From Aplidium turbinatum (lineage: Eukaryota; Chordata; Ascidiacea; Aplousobranchia; Polyclinidae): a stretch of DNA of 64,000 bases. Below the pieces are notes generated by a model. That model did not search any database. It worked only from the letters and a program-made list of their open reading frames with translations, and was not told the origin of the DNA. Of the stretch, positions 1 to 12,250 are shown piece after piece. The translations under genes and the position numbers were made by a program. The stretch's first letter is position 1. Every line of letters begins with the position of its first letter. The stretch spans positions 22,055,695 to 22,119,694 of the forward strand of contig OU964924.1 in the NCBI GenBank assembly GCA_918807975.1. The letters run 5' to 3'.

Positions 1-557
1 CGTTCTGAATTGAGCTATGGGTTGCTTTGACTAAAATTAGGCCTAAGCCTCAGTTTTCAGCTTCACAAACATCACAAGTTTTTTTCCACTTACCTAAGTT
101 TGGCATTTCCTCTTCTTGCGGTGTTGTTTCAGGAAGAGGCTGTGATTCATCCTTTGGTTGAGATAATGGCAATTCTTGCATATCTGGTTTATCAGCCTCT
201 GTTCTTTGCTGGCCATATATACCGCCATCCGTAAATCCTTCTACAAACAGAAATGTTATCATCAATGTCTTGATGGTCCACTCGTGCCCAAGCATTAGGT
301 TCGTCTTTCAATAAAACAGCACAGTCTATTTTATTGATAAACATGACAAATGTGACTTTGAAGGCACAATAGGTCAATATTTTGGCTTGAAATAATAGAG
401 CATTGCTTGTAAACTGGCTATTTGGAAAAGGGCAATGTAGAAAGCAATGTTTGTGTAGAAAGGTATAAAACAACATCACATGGATATGCTGGGGATGAGA
501 GAGACTATAAAGTAAGCTATAGGCGACTTGCAAAAGCACATGAAGTAAGATGTTATA
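1..557. other. No assignable gene; weak coding-like frame
   Basis: A minus-strand frame at 50-420 (VLLKDEPNAWARVDHQD, PKDESQPLPETTPQEEEMPN) looks protein-like and could be the end of another BEL/Pao pol relic, but it cannot be assigned. Confidence 0.3.
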
Positions 558-2735
558 TGCAACGTCCACTTTGTTTGGTTTGGATGCTACGTTACATGGA
601 TGGGTTTTCGAGCTCACCTTTGCTAAATTAGACTGTCTGATTAGGTTTGTTCTGCGTAGATTGATTCAACAACACTACACACGACTTTTGGCTTTCGTAT
701 CTGATTTAATATGCTTGATGGGCATTAATGTACTTTAATCTGCGTTTTAAACAGTCTCACTTGCACTGTAACTTTTGAGTTTTATATAAAAAAACTTTTC
801 ACTCTTGCTATGTTAATGAATCGATGGAAAAGACTAACAATCCAAGACAAAATAAACGAAAAATGGCACGAAAGAGTATTGTATAGAATTGTATCATCAT
901 AAGCCGAACCACAAAACATCAACAATAGACAAAATATTGGCTAAATCGCTCTCACCAACAATATAGCGACGAAAAGAATTCTTCGTTCGATTTGCAAGAA
1001 TAGGCGCCTTATCAGTTAAAGCGCAGACTTTATTCTTTTTGTAAATTTAACCAATATTTTGCCACAGTGACCCAAAGTGTGGTGAATTTCTTGAATGATG
1101 AAGGAAACGATTAGAGATCGGTTTGGAAAAATAAGTTGGTGTTTTGCAGCGTGGTTCAGAAGTGCAGTTTTGATACGGCTACCAAATCTTAGTAGATTGT
1201 TTTCTAGGAAAGAGTCAAGTTTTATTATGCTACTTGTTTGTCTACGTCATGACAAGCAAAGATGCCAGTTACTCGGAGTGGGTTTTATAATTTTTTTGAT
1301 TGTATGGTGTCCATTTTCTGGAGATAGTTCATGCCAGTTAAAGTAGCTACATATGCAGGAAGTAAGTTTAGATGAAAACTTAATTAAAACCTTATAAATC
1401 TTGTAATAGTTCAGGTTCGTTTGCACCAAAAGAACTTATACCGTGCTATTTAACTAAATGCCTGGTGAACAGTCTCATTCAATTTAAAAAAAAAGTTTGA
1501 ACATCAGAGATGGAATCAATGCCTGCACATTGCACGCGTAATCTAGAATTTTTGGCCGAAGGTTTGTTGTTGCAAATTTCTTGGCTTTGTATACTTTTGT
1601 AGCGTTCGTGGTCGGGCATATACTGGCAGTCTTTTACTAAAGTGTGGGTAAAGCTTTTGTGTATTGCAACAATAGAAAAGTTTACGTTTTGGATTTGCGA
1701 TGTTATAGTCAATTAACGTACCAAAGGCGTCTACAAAACCACAGTATTCAGGGGAATTGCGATAACAAATTGAGGGTACCACAGACAACATCGGGATGGG
1801 TTAATGATAACTTGAGAAATTTAATTTAAATTAATTTAATGTTCATTAAATTTCATAAGTAAATTACTATTTAAATTAATAACAATAATTCGGCAATTTG
1901 CAGTTTATCATTACCTCTATTAATAGTATTTACATTGTTTTTATAAATTTTAGTGTTCTCACCGCCGTCATCTTCTTCGTCTGATAGTTGAGCGATTGTT
2001 TCTTGGAGCTCTGCTTTTAATTTTGCTTCTTGGAGTTGCTGCATAAACTTTCTTTCTTGCTCCTCATGGATTTGAGTTTGTTGTAAAATCATTGTTTTAA
2101 AATCTGCCTTTGCTTTCGCTTGTTTCTCTTCCAGTTCGCAGATATTCTTTTGTGACTTTAATTTAGCTATTATTACTGCCTTCTTAACTTTAGCGCTAAG
2201 TGTAGAAGAGCTGCTTTTACGTGATGTTATGCTGGCGCTGTCACTTTTTTGCAGGTTGCCATATTCTTTTGGCTTTTTTGTTTCTGAACTTGTTGTCACT
2301 TTTGAGGTTGAACCCTTTGATGTTGGGGGTGTTATAATTGCCAATTCTGCTTCATCGCTATTTTGCTTATTTGACGTATCTGTTTCGTCTGTAGGATTTG
2401 TTGCTACTTCCTGACAATCAACTCCGCGCACTTTCAACAACGACTTCTTGATTGAAGAATTGTCTAAAACTGAATGTAAGGTTCGCTTTGTTTAGTTGCT
2501 GCATTACCTGGATGGGTTTTCGTGCTCACCTTTGCTCAGTTCAGACTGTCTAATTAGTTTCATTTTGCAAAAATTCCTTCAGCAACACGACACACCACTT
2601 TTTAGGTTTCGTATGTGATTTAATATACTTGATGAGCATCAATGCACTTTAATGTGCGTTTTAGACAATCTTACTTGCACTGTAACTTTTGAATTGTTGC
2701 TTTCCGATCGTTTTTGAAATAAGCAATTTTGCAAT
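558..2735 (-). mobile_element. BEL/Pao LTR-retrotransposon fossil, left copy
   Basis: Minus-oriented. An LTR part lies at 558 to ~785 and the other LTR at ~2450-2735, continuing at 7077-7414 beyond the inserted DNA transposon. Between them lie a coiled-coil gag-like region (1871-2440) and a DUF1759-like gag stretch (~1480-1790) resembling the right copy. It is broken, with many breaks, and most of the pol region is missing. Sequence drift between copies suggests an old insertion. Confidence 0.65.
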
Positions 2736-3450
2736 TAGTCCGGCAGAAGTATGACTGAACCTGGAAATTTTATGCAAAGTTTTTTTTTTTTATTGATTTT
2801 GGTAGCTTAGGGTCTACTCTTTCAGAATCTGCCGGGTGCACTCCGTGCATCCTTGAGTGTTTTGAGAAATTCAAGATGGCGTCCAAAATGGCTGCCGTTT
2901 CAGATAACTCCCTATAACTCAGTTAGTACTTGACCTAGGATGATAATTTTGGTGTCTAACCATATGTTTTGATGAAAAAGGAATACATTGAAACTATTTA
3001 TTTGACTGGTTGGGGATTGCATCATGTGGAAATGCAATAATGTCGCCAAATAGGGCTGCCATATTACAAAATTCCAACAAAAACAAACAAATTCACTTGT
3101 ATTTGGTCTAGAATGATAATTTTGGTGTTTAGCCATATGTTTCGTTGACAAGTAATCCATTTAAGGGACTTAAAACAGTTGCATATGAATTACATCACAG
3201 GAAAATCCAAAATGGCTGCTGATATATTTGCGAAATACTTACAGAAAATCATTATTTTTGCGACTTTGCTTGTGAAATACCATCTAACATATAACATCAC
3301 TCACAAATGTCACCATTAGTTATCACAAATGTTACCATTAGTATTGTACAAGCCTCTCCCACAGTCACAGGACAGTCAGTTGTGGTTATCATCTCGTCAT
3401 TAAGTCACCTAGTCCATAAATCTGTGACGTTGTCCAATTCAATTAAAATG

Positions 3451-3963
3451 CTAAGTAAGAGTCTGGCTGCAACCTCCAGCATAACACGCACAGAATATTG
3501 TACATTTCAAACCATCCCTTGCGCAGCTGCAAGAAAGCATTCTACAGGGGTTGTCACTCTTGCATCCACATCTGATCATGCGCATGACAGTTTCTGGGGC
3601 GAGTTCAACATTTGCGGGAAGGAGGACAGGTTGTAGCGTTTTAAGTTTCGAGTCTTTCACCCATCCGTACATTTCTGCATCAAGTTCAGGCCGATTGCTG
3701 TCTTCCAGTGAACGCCACACAATGGCTTGGTGATGGGCCCTTCTTACATTCTCTTTAAAGGCCTGACCGTAACAGGCTGACATGAATGTGGTTGCCTGCG
3801 CAATCACTGATTCTATGAGAGAATCAATAACCCCTAAAAGTGACAGTGAGTGACCATCTTTCAGAACCTTCAATGCGGTACCTTTGCCAACCCCATAGCA
3901 GCATGCTACCGTATCACACCCAGTAAGGGCATTGGGTGGCAGGAGTTCATTCACAAAAGACAC
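3451..3963 (-). pseudogene. Nuclease C-terminal part and CXC motif of the element
   Basis: 170 codons. LPPNALTGCDTVACCYGVGK then GTALKVLKDG parallels the FEN1 'GCDYC...GIGPKKA' loop (GCD aspartate plus helix-hairpin-helix Gly-X-Gly). Near the end, MIRCGCKSDNPCRMLSCSC followed by LKCTIFCACYAGGC is a cysteine-rich CXC motif of the tesmin/TSO1 kind, which binds zinc and DNA. It fits as the C-terminal DNA-binding part of the transposon protein. Confidence 0.55.
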
Positions 3964-3999
3964 ATGCTTCTCTACGGTTTTTTCAATGTCAATGACTGT

Positions 4000-5041
4000 T
4001 CATTCCTTAATTGGTGATTCCATGGTGATACGATATTTCATGCTTCCAGCGTGATAATAATGAAGCAAGAGAACGAAAACGTCAGTGTCATCGGATATCA
4101 CAGTTATATGACTCTCTTCATTATTTCGAGCAGACAGCATCACCTGTTGGACAATGATAGTGTCCGCTTCCTCATGACTAGTTGAAAGATCCGCCCTCCT
4201 GATCACTACACCACCATGGCTGATCTCAAATGGGGAACGTCCTCACCAATCACTATCATCTTGTGACTTGGGTGTATTCATGGAATGACTCGTCTTCAAT
4301 CAGAAGTTTGACAATCAGGTTTATCAACTGCTTCTTGTTTTCGGTCACCGTCAATACAGTCTTTTGAAGTGGTAACTTGGTGTTCAACTGCAGCTCGTGG
4401 ACTTGGCTAACTCCAGTGGCCTTAGCACTTCTGGTGACACTCTTAGTACTGTAATTGTAGTACCGATCGAACACTAGGTGAACGTCCCCAACTTTTAGTC
4501 TCTTGGCAATGGCGTGTTTCAAGTTGTTTGCGTAGTCTGTAGCGGTGCCCTCTGCAGGCCAAGGAATCACCCAGAGTAAGGCTGAACCATCAATCACAAC
4601 TACTGAAGTGTCACTTGCTGTTGTCCGAGCAGATAACTCAACCTGAAGCTGTCGCTTTAAGGAAGACTTTGATGTTGCAGCTCTCATTTCTCCTGTGGGG
4701 TCAAACATAGACGTTGGTACTGGGGCCACTTCGTAGGATAGGACATCTTTTATGTCAACATCACGCCCACTAGCCTGTTGGCCTATGACCCTGGAGTAGA
4801 TGACATTCATGTCGTACACTTTACTACCTCCCACATTCACATGTTTCTTTGTAGCCACCATGGTAGTCACAGTCTTGTGAATTGTTTCATGTAAGCCATC
4901 AGGTAAATTCTCTCCAAATTCGCACATCTGTTTAAATCTTTTCTGCACAGCCTCCTGCACATTCACTGCCGGGGTTCCATGTTGACCAGTTGCAATGTTC
5001 ACTAGATCCTCTGGATAATTCTCGGGATCAAGTAGATCCAT
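4000..5041 (-). pseudogene. FEN1/XPG-like PIN nuclease segment of the element
   Basis: Two adjacent frames (5041-4256 and 4206-4000). In order: VVVIDGSALLWVIPWP (first acidic residue of a PIN fold), DVHLVFDRYYNYSTKSVTRS, VLTVTENKKQLINLIVKLL, then STSHEEADTIIVQQ and ISDDTDVFVLLLHY. Acidic residues in VIDGS, FDRY, EEAD and DDTD match the metal-binding positions of FEN1/XPG nucleases in spacing and order. The reading continues into the helix-hairpin-helix-like stretch at 3963. This is inferred from motif order. Confidence 0.55.
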
Positions 5042-5601
5042 ACATTTTGAAGCTTCGTCCTTATGGCTTCTCGGTCCTTGTTGTCATTCTCTATCCGTGA
5101 CTTCATTTCTTCCTTATGTCCACTTCCCTGGTCTCCAGTATCTCCAAGAATTTCGCCCAGAGCAGCCTCCACGGTACTACATATATGAAAACTCAATGCC
5201 CAGATCTTGAGCGTATCCGGCTTCAAGGTTATTCCTATGATGCCATTTGGGTCATGGCCATATCTCATGAAAGTAGTTTCTATAAACATATCACTCCACA
5301 GGTCATTCCATTGTCCGCGCTGGTGCCTCATCACATGCTCCCCTTTCATGAACCGGACTAGTACCTCTTCTGGGAGGGCTTCCATTGCCCTTAGGTAGCA
5401 TATCCCATACCTTGCATAATGCACATGGCCAGCGGCAAAGAAATAGGAAAGCATTTGTTTGCATGCCTCAAGATGCAACAGCCAATCAGCCTCCGGCTCA
5501 GCTCGGACAAACCTCATTATAAGGAACACTGGTTTGATCAACATGTCCACCCACAGTTTGGCAGTCTTACTCCTTTTGGCTATGTTTTCCAAGACCTCCA
5601 C
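5002..5601 (-). pseudogene. Transposase-like segment of the AcademX-like element
   Basis: 199 codons on the minus strand. It reads HVHYARYGICYLRAMEALP, VRFMKGEHVMRHQRG and LWSDMFIETTFMRYG, wording typical of the C-terminal catalytic part of large animal transposon proteins in which the acidic residue of the IET/IEQ motif is conserved. The earlier part of a transposase, with its first acidic residues, is not visible between 5602 and the right inverted arm, so the N-terminus appears lost. It overlaps the nuclease segment (4256-5041) in a different frame, marking one frame shift. Confidence 0.5.
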
Positions 5602-5978
5602 GAAATCCTCCTTTAACTCAAGTGTATTGCAATCAAGTACTCCTCGAAGAATATATATAATAAGAACTTAGCCTATAACTAGAACATTGAATGAGAACAA
5701 GCACTGCGGCTTCGAAAGAGAGAACGCTTTATCGATCTTTCTTACAAGCCTGCTGAGACGCAAGTTCGCGCTTATCAGTCAGAAAACAAAGTGATTAACT
5801 GATTACGCAGCATAGTGGGAGTTCGGGAATAAGAAATTTACAGTAAGTATTCGGCAAATATATCAGCAGCCATTTTGGATTTTCCTGTGATGTAATTGAT
5901 ATGCGACTGTTTTAATCCCTTAAATGGATTCCTTGTCCACGAAACAAATGGATAGATACCAAAATTATCATTCTAGAC

Positions 5979-6690
5979 CAGGGGTGGGCAAACTTTTTAT
6001 CTCGAGGGCCGCATTCAGAGTCTGAATTTGTTCGAGGGCCGCAGTATGGTATAATTAAGATTATAAGCCAAAACATAAAGTCTAATATAGTCAAAACACA
6101 AGCTTTTATTTATTTTTAAAGTGACGAAAGAAACGGAGATTTTATATAGCCTACAGTAGGCCTACATGTGTTACATAAAACATATAAAAAATGTTTGTCT
6201 CAATTAATTATTTGAATACAACCCACATCAAGACAACACTTTGCCAGACGCACTTAGAGTGCATTAAATAGAATCGTGGCCTAACAATACATCTGTGAGC
6301 GAATTAACATAACCAGAAAAGCTGTCGCCATCGCCCCTTTTCTCTCTACCAACACCAGGAGTCTTTGCCTTGATCTAAGACTAAAACGAAAAAGAACGTC
6401 TCTTAACGCGACAGGCTGAAGTCAGAAATGTCGATTGTGATGTAATCGGCCGTTTAGCAATGGCTGCTTTGACACTAAGATCACAATGTGGCTGGGGAAA
6501 CAAACTGCGGTACTACAATGCGACAAAAAGACTATATATAATTTATCTTTATCAAGATTATAGTAATTAAAATTTTCAAGCAATTTTAGGATAATTTTTT
6601 ATATATATAATTGCTTCGGGCTTTCGCGGGCCGCACAGGAAGTTGATTCGGGCCGCATACGGCCCGCGGGCCGTAGTTTGCCCAACTCTG
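5979..6690. mobile_element. hAT non-autonomous element (CAGGGGTGGGCAAACT ends)
   Basis: Starts CAGGGGTGGGCAAACT and ends AGTTTGCCCAACTCTG, with an exact 8-bp target duplication TTCTAGAC on both sides (5971-5978, 6691-6698). GC-rich GGCCCGC tracts lie inside both ends, as in hAT-Charlie elements. There is no transposase frame inside. It is inserted in the right arm of the AcademX-like element, so it is younger than that insertion. Confidence 0.9.
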
Positions 6691-7076
6691 TTCTAGACCA
6701 AATACAAGTGAATTTGTTTGTTTTTGTTTGAAATTTTTAACATGGCAGCCCTCTTTGGCGACATTATTGCATTTCCACATGATGCAATCCCCAACCAGTC
6801 AAATAAATAGTTTCAATGTATTCCTTTTTCATCAAAACATATGGTTAGACACCAAAATTATCATCCTAGGTCAAATACTAACTGAGTTATAGGGAGTTAT
6901 CTGAAACGGCAGCCATTTTGGACGCCATCTTGAATTTCTCAAAACGCTCAAGGATGCACGGAGTGCACCCCGCAGATTCTGAAAGAGTAGACCCTAGGCT
7001 ACCAAAATCAATAAAAAAAAAACTTTGCATAAAATTTCCAGGTTCAGCCAAAAAATTGGATTTGGCAAACGGACTA

Positions 7077-7414
7077 AATCAATCCAATCGATTTAAGAGT
7101 TACAAATCTATTTTTCTTTTTGGCTATCAGTGCAAGTGAGAGCAAGGCATTGAAGAACAAATGACATAATAAAGAAACACAAGTGAACAAAAAATTAACG
7201 TAAAATTATCCAAACAACTTGTTACAAATTTGGAGAAAACACTTTTATGCCATTCACAAAACATGTGGTGCAAACGAGGCCGAAAGTTGAAGTTACAAAT
7301 GAGGATAATGTTTGTCAAACACAAACTGGAAAACTATTGGTTGCTGTTTTTGAAAAAGCCATGCTGTCTTTCAATAAATGCAGAAAACTTAAATAACAAA
7401 ATTTGGTAGTTACA
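7077..7414 (-). mobile_element. Remaining half of the left BEL/Pao LTR
   Basis: Reverse complement of 7568 to ~7935 with moderate drift. It is the part of the left fossil's LTR stranded on the far side of the AcademX-like insertion, which splits this LTR between 2735 and 7077. Confidence 0.6.
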
Positions 7415-7424
7415 GTATGGGCAT

Positions 7425-7564
7425 GTGCTAAGGAGGGAAGAAGGAATTTTTTTGAAAAGCATTGATTTGAAGGTAATTGGAAAGAGGAAACAAGGAAGTC
7501 CACAAAGAACATGGAAAGAACAAATGAACAATGAGGCAAACGAAGTCAAACTGAAGGAAGAAGA
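7425..7564 (+). mobile_element. Short LINE C-terminal tail fragment
   Basis: Between the two head-to-head LTRs. Reads LKVIGKRKQGSPQRTWKEQM, then EVKLKEEDT, the end pattern of many non-LTR reverse transcriptases (G-R-R-x-G-R-P-x-x-R-W). Only the tail is left. Confidence 0.45.
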
Positions 7565-7567
7565 TAC

Positions 7568-10500
7568 TGTTACTACCAAATTTTGTTATTTAAGCTTTCC
7601 GCATTTTTAAAAGAGAACATGGCCTTTTCAATAACAGCAACCAATAGTTTCCCACTTTCTTTATGTTCATAAATATCAGTGTAATTTTTGTTGTTACTTT
7701 CGGCATCGTTTGCACCAATATGTTTTGTGAATGACATAAAAGTGTTTTCTTCAAAATTGTAACAAGTTGTTTGAATAATTTTACTTTATTTTTTGTTATT
7801 TGTGCTTCTTTATTATGTCATTTGTTCTTCAAGGTCTTGCTCTCACTTGCACTGATCGCCAAAAAAAAAAGGATTCATAACTCGCAGATCAATTGAATTA
7901 ATTTTAAAATTGCATATTTCAAAGACGGTCCGCATAATGATACTAATCAAACAGTCTAACTGAGCAAAGGTGAGCACGAAAACCCATCCATGTAATGTAG
8001 CAACCAAACAAAGCGAACGTTGCATTCAGTTTTAGACAATTCTTCAATCAAGAAGTCGTTGTTGGCAGTGGACGGAGTTGAATGTCAGGAAGTAGCAACA
8101 AATCCTACAGACGAAAAAGATACGTCAAATATGAAAACTAGCGAAGAAGCAGAATTGGCAATTTTAACACACCCAACATCAAAGGGTTCAACCTCAAAAG
8201 TGACAACAAGTTCACAAACAAAAAAGCCAAAAGAATATAGCAACCTGCAAAAAAGTGACAGCGCCAGCATAACATCAAGTAAAAGCAGTTCTTCCACACT
8301 TAGCGCTAAAGTTAAGAAGGCAGTAATAATAGCTAAATTAAAGTCACAAAAGAATATCTGCGAACTGGAAGAGAAACAAGCGAAAGCAAAGGCAGAATTT
8401 AAAACGATGATTCTACAACAAACTCAAATCCATGAGGAGCAAGAAAGAAAGTTCATGCAGCAACTTCAAGAAGCAAAATTAAAAGCAGAGCTCCAAGAAA
8501 CAATCGCTCAACTATTGGAAGAAGATGACGGCGGTGAGAACTTTAAAATTTATAAAAAAAAAAAAAATAAGGGTAATGATAAACTTCAAATAAATGCATT
8601 GACTAATGAAAACAATATTATCGCTGTGTCTCCTGTGTTATCTCATTTTACTTATAAAGCTCAAGGGGGCTCAAGTTGTCAACCTCCACGTGGTGAGCCC
8701 TGGATTCAACTGATGACAACAAACCGACAAGTAGCAAAAAGAAAGCAAAGACTTATAAAGCCCCTGAAAATCAACAGCTTGCGAGCTATGAGCCAAGTAG
8801 GTCGTACTCCCAAATCCAGGTTCTAAATCAAAGAAATAACAATAATTTGGCAATTAATTTAAATCAAATTTCTCAAGTTATTAACCCATCTGGATGTTAT
8901 CTGTGGAACCCCTATTGTTTGATGGCAATTCCGCTGAATACTGTGGTTCTGTGGACGCCTTGATACTTTAATTGACTATAGCATCACCAAACCAAAACGT
9001 AATCTTTTCTATTGGTGCAATACACAAAAGATCTGGCCACGCTATAAGTAATAAAGCCATAGTTAAAATGCAAGAAATTTGCTACAACAAATCTTCGATC
9101 AAAAATTTCAGATTGCGCTTGCAATGTGCGTGCAGAAAATGGACACCATAGATACAATCACAAAACTATAAAAGGCATCCAGAGTAACAGACATTCTGGC
9201 TGGTTAGCCTACACAACGTAGACATAACTCTAGTCTGCATGAAAGAAATTCAGAGATAAGTCTATCTGACCTTTCGCAATAGAAATGTAAACATATAGGC
9301 ATAGCGAATGTAAACAATTTCGGTTGATGATTTTCGACCAACGATACAAACTTGTAGTGGACAATAAACTTCGTTCAAATCTTGTTCAAACGGTAATCAT
9401 TGGGCATCCAACGCAAAAGGAAGGACATATGTAGAAAATGAGGGTGCATCCAATGCCACACTACTCTTCTACATCTTCCAGATGGAACACAAATCACTAC
9501 AATTACTACACATCTTGTTGCAGCAATTCAAGAAAAGACTACTGATCAAGCAATACAAGAAATGCACAATGGGCTGGTCAACACACAAACAACTCTCGCA
9601 GTTTGTTGCCGTAATTCCTGTGAAGAAGCGCTTTTAATAAAGTAATTAAACCATCACTACCTAAATCTTTTTAGATAATGGTTGCAGAACACCCTTCATA
9701 ACAAACATCACGCTAAACAACACTCGCAAATACAACAAAGTTAATGTAGTTACAGATGTCGAAATGCTAGATTTTGAAGAAAATAGTTGCATTTCTTTTG
9801 CCTCTCTTTATTCCACCTCTCAAGTTCCTGTTTCCACTGCAGATATTCTTACTTTGGAAGACATTAAACACTCTCCAAAGTTTGCAAATATTCCAATCCC
9901 TGGTGTTGACGCTGAGGTATGACATCTAATCGATAACGACAATACCTATGTCTTTCAACCGCAAGAGGTGGTTCAAACAAACGGAGGTAGCAGTAGACTG
10001 GCTACTAAGTTGTCCAAATAGAAAACAGGCTGAAACCAAACCCAAGACTTTGCAAAAACTTTCATCCATCCCATATGCGATGCAAACTTCCTTTAATGCA
10101 GTCAGGGGAAAAACGGCCCTGAACGTTGTGGAAACCACGATTTTAATAGGCTAAGCAAACAGAGTTTCTCGAAGTAATGGATAACAACATAAAGGCTGAG
10201 CAACCAAAATAAAAGTGCTTTGCAATCTAAAGTGAATCTCACTTTCTCGAAAATTTCTGAGAAAGTATTTTTCTTGGTACAAGCTAAAAAGAATCGTTGC
10301 TTGGCTTTTCCGTTGCAAGATGAAATTTAAAACTTTAATCACAAACCATGCAAATAGACAAATGTCCTGGTATATAACCTTTGCTTGTGAGTAGATGATG
10401 AGCTCTCAAGGGCCCAAGATGTCATCTTTGCAGTTGTTCAATCAACACACTTCGCTAATGAAATCAGCCGACTGATGAAAGGTTAACAGATGTAGGTTTG

Positions 10501-12024
10501 TAATTATAGGCTACTTATAATCAGAGCTACAGAATTATTTAATAAATCTAATCGAAATTACGCTTTTTGTTTAAGATATTTGTCAACGTTTTTGGTTTAA
10601 TGAGCAATGTGTGGGCTGTGAATGCAATGCACTGTCCATGAATAATCTATTCCACGCGGTATTTGGTCAGTCTTTCCTGCAGAGTAGCCTACAAACAGAA
10701 TCTTCTTAGGAGTAAGGAGCTGTCCATAAAAGACGCCGTCATTACATTGCAAAAAATGACCTCCTTCTCCCTGTATCGGCAAAATCTCCGCGCTGTGTTA
10801 TAGAAAAATCCGCAACTTGCAACCTGCCCCCGCCTCCCCCACGACTGACTGCGGATGTCTTTTATGCACAGCCCTTAACAATAAGATTAGACCTATAGAT
10901 CACAATAGCCTACTTGTTGGAGGCTAGTGGTTTACTTTTGGGCTGCGCCAAAACAGTATTTCAAAGGTGTAAAAACTTTTGAAAATATCTTACAGCCTTA
11001 CACTCTTCTTTTTATTTGCTTTCTTTTAAAAAGCTTTGTTGATGCACCGTTTCGACCGTTCATAGGATATCGTTAACCGGCATTAGAAAATAATTTGTTC
11101 AACATTACCAATTTAGCCTCAGTAGTTTGAAGCAGCATCGTCACTAGCTTGGAAACAAGTCAACAAATAATTACGGAGAAAACTAATTTGGACTACACTG
11201 ATCTGCAATTTTACGATAGGTCACTCTAGTTTGTTTAAAACAAAATTTTATTGCTTTTACTGAAAGTGATAAAATTGCTATAAACTAGAGGTGTTTGAAA
11301 CCAATCGGGCAATGGACTTTATTTCGTTTGAGAAGTTTAACTCGAAATCAAAAATAAATGCAAAGGGTTACTTTAAACGTTTCCCGACAAAAATAACATT
11401 GTTCGTAGCGTTAGCATTCAAACCTAACAGTCCATATTGTCAACATAGTGAATTTGTATTTAGAAATGCACGAGGCCTTAAAGGGAGGAGATAGTACTGC
11501 AACTGCCAAATTTTGTTATACCCTCTGCATGACGTATTGAAAAATTGCTTAGCCTTTTCGATGACAGAAACCAATAATTTTCCATTTTTTTGTGTTTGAC
11601 AAATATCATCTTCAATTGTTTTTTTAACTTTTGGCCTCATTTGCACTCATATATCTTGTGTATGGCATAACAGTGTTTTATTCAAACTTGTTACGAGTTG
11701 TTTTGATATAATTCTACGTTAGTTTTTTGTTCACTTGTGTTTCTCTGTTACGTAATTTATTCTTCAATGTCTTGCTCTCACTTGCACTTATCGCCCAAAG
11801 GAAAAAGGATTCGTTACTTCCAAGACGGTCCGATATCGAAAACGCAAAAGTTACAGTGCAAGTGAGATTGTCAAAAACGCACATCAAAGTATACATTGAT
11901 GTCCATCAAGTATAATATATTAAATCACATTCGAAAACCAAAAATCGTGCGTCGTGTTGTTTAAGCAATCTACGTAGAACAAAGCTAATCAGACAGTCTA
12001 ACTTTGTAAAAGTCAGCACGAAGC
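7568..12024 (+). mobile_element. BEL/Pao LTR-retrotransposon fossil, right copy
   Basis: Plus-oriented. The 5' LTR is 7568-8024 (TG...CA) and the 3' LTR runs from ~11498 to 12024, its end cut by later sequence. Parts in order: a gag-like coiled-coil protein (from ~8020), a DUF1759-like gag stretch near 8910-9130, and a DUF1758/protease-like stretch near 9690-9930. Reverse transcriptase and integrase are not recognisable. It is broken, with many breaks, and is old. Confidence 0.7.
8020..8826 (+). pseudogene. BEL/Pao gag-like coiled-coil region (fossil)
   Basis: Part of the right BEL/Pao fossil. It is Ser/Thr/Lys-rich, followed by a charged coiled coil (EEKQAKAKAEFKTMILQQTQ, KFMQQLQEAKLKAEL) as found before the DUF1759 part in BEL/Pao gag proteins. 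The same region lies inverted at 1871-2440 in the left fossil. Confidence 0.6.
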
Positions 12025-12250
12025 CCGTGTTAACCACCTCCCATGCCCTCCGGCCGGGGGCACACGGCTCTTCAAGGACCCACTGCTTCTAGTATTTTTA
12101 ATGTTTTTTTTACTGTTTAAAAAAAAAGCTGCTACAAAAGCTCGATAATCAATACTAGCTTAAATTAAGTTATGCAAGATTGCAAGGCCCTATTTACTGC
12201 TTAACCCCGGCTGTGGGCCCACTTCCGTTTAAGGGCCCACGCATATTTAG
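12025..12250. repeat. GC-rich hAT-derived fragment
   Basis: A GC-rich patch (CCGGCCGGGGGCACACGG, then GTGGGCCCACTTCCG) cuts off the BEL/Pao 3' LTR. A diverged inverted counterpart lies at ~53690-53885 inside another hAT element. No ends or coding frame could be set. Confidence 0.35.

Larger units (their letters stand above)
2738..7074 (-). mobile_element. Academ/AcademX-like DNA transposon with long inverted ends
   Basis: Two inverted arms of about 500 bases bracket a minus-strand coding core: left ~2738-3244, right ~5840-7074 (the right arm is split by a hAT copy). The arms read GTCCG...CGGAC at the edges with TA on both sides; the well-conserved match starts at CTGAACCTGG. The core (3451-5601) encodes a transposase-like segment, a FEN1/XPG-like nuclease and a CXC cysteine motif. 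Transposase plus XPG nuclease is the known hallmark of the AcademX lineage, which is why I prefer that name; Kolobok-like or an unnamed family remain possible. The coding core is spread over three frame changes and starts late, so this copy is dead. Confidence 0.6.

Noticed and set aside
50-420. Minus-strand frame resembling the end of a BEL/Pao pol protein
   Set aside because: The similarity (VLLKDE, Pro/Glu-rich tail) is too thin, and it lies outside the LTR boundary of the left fossil.
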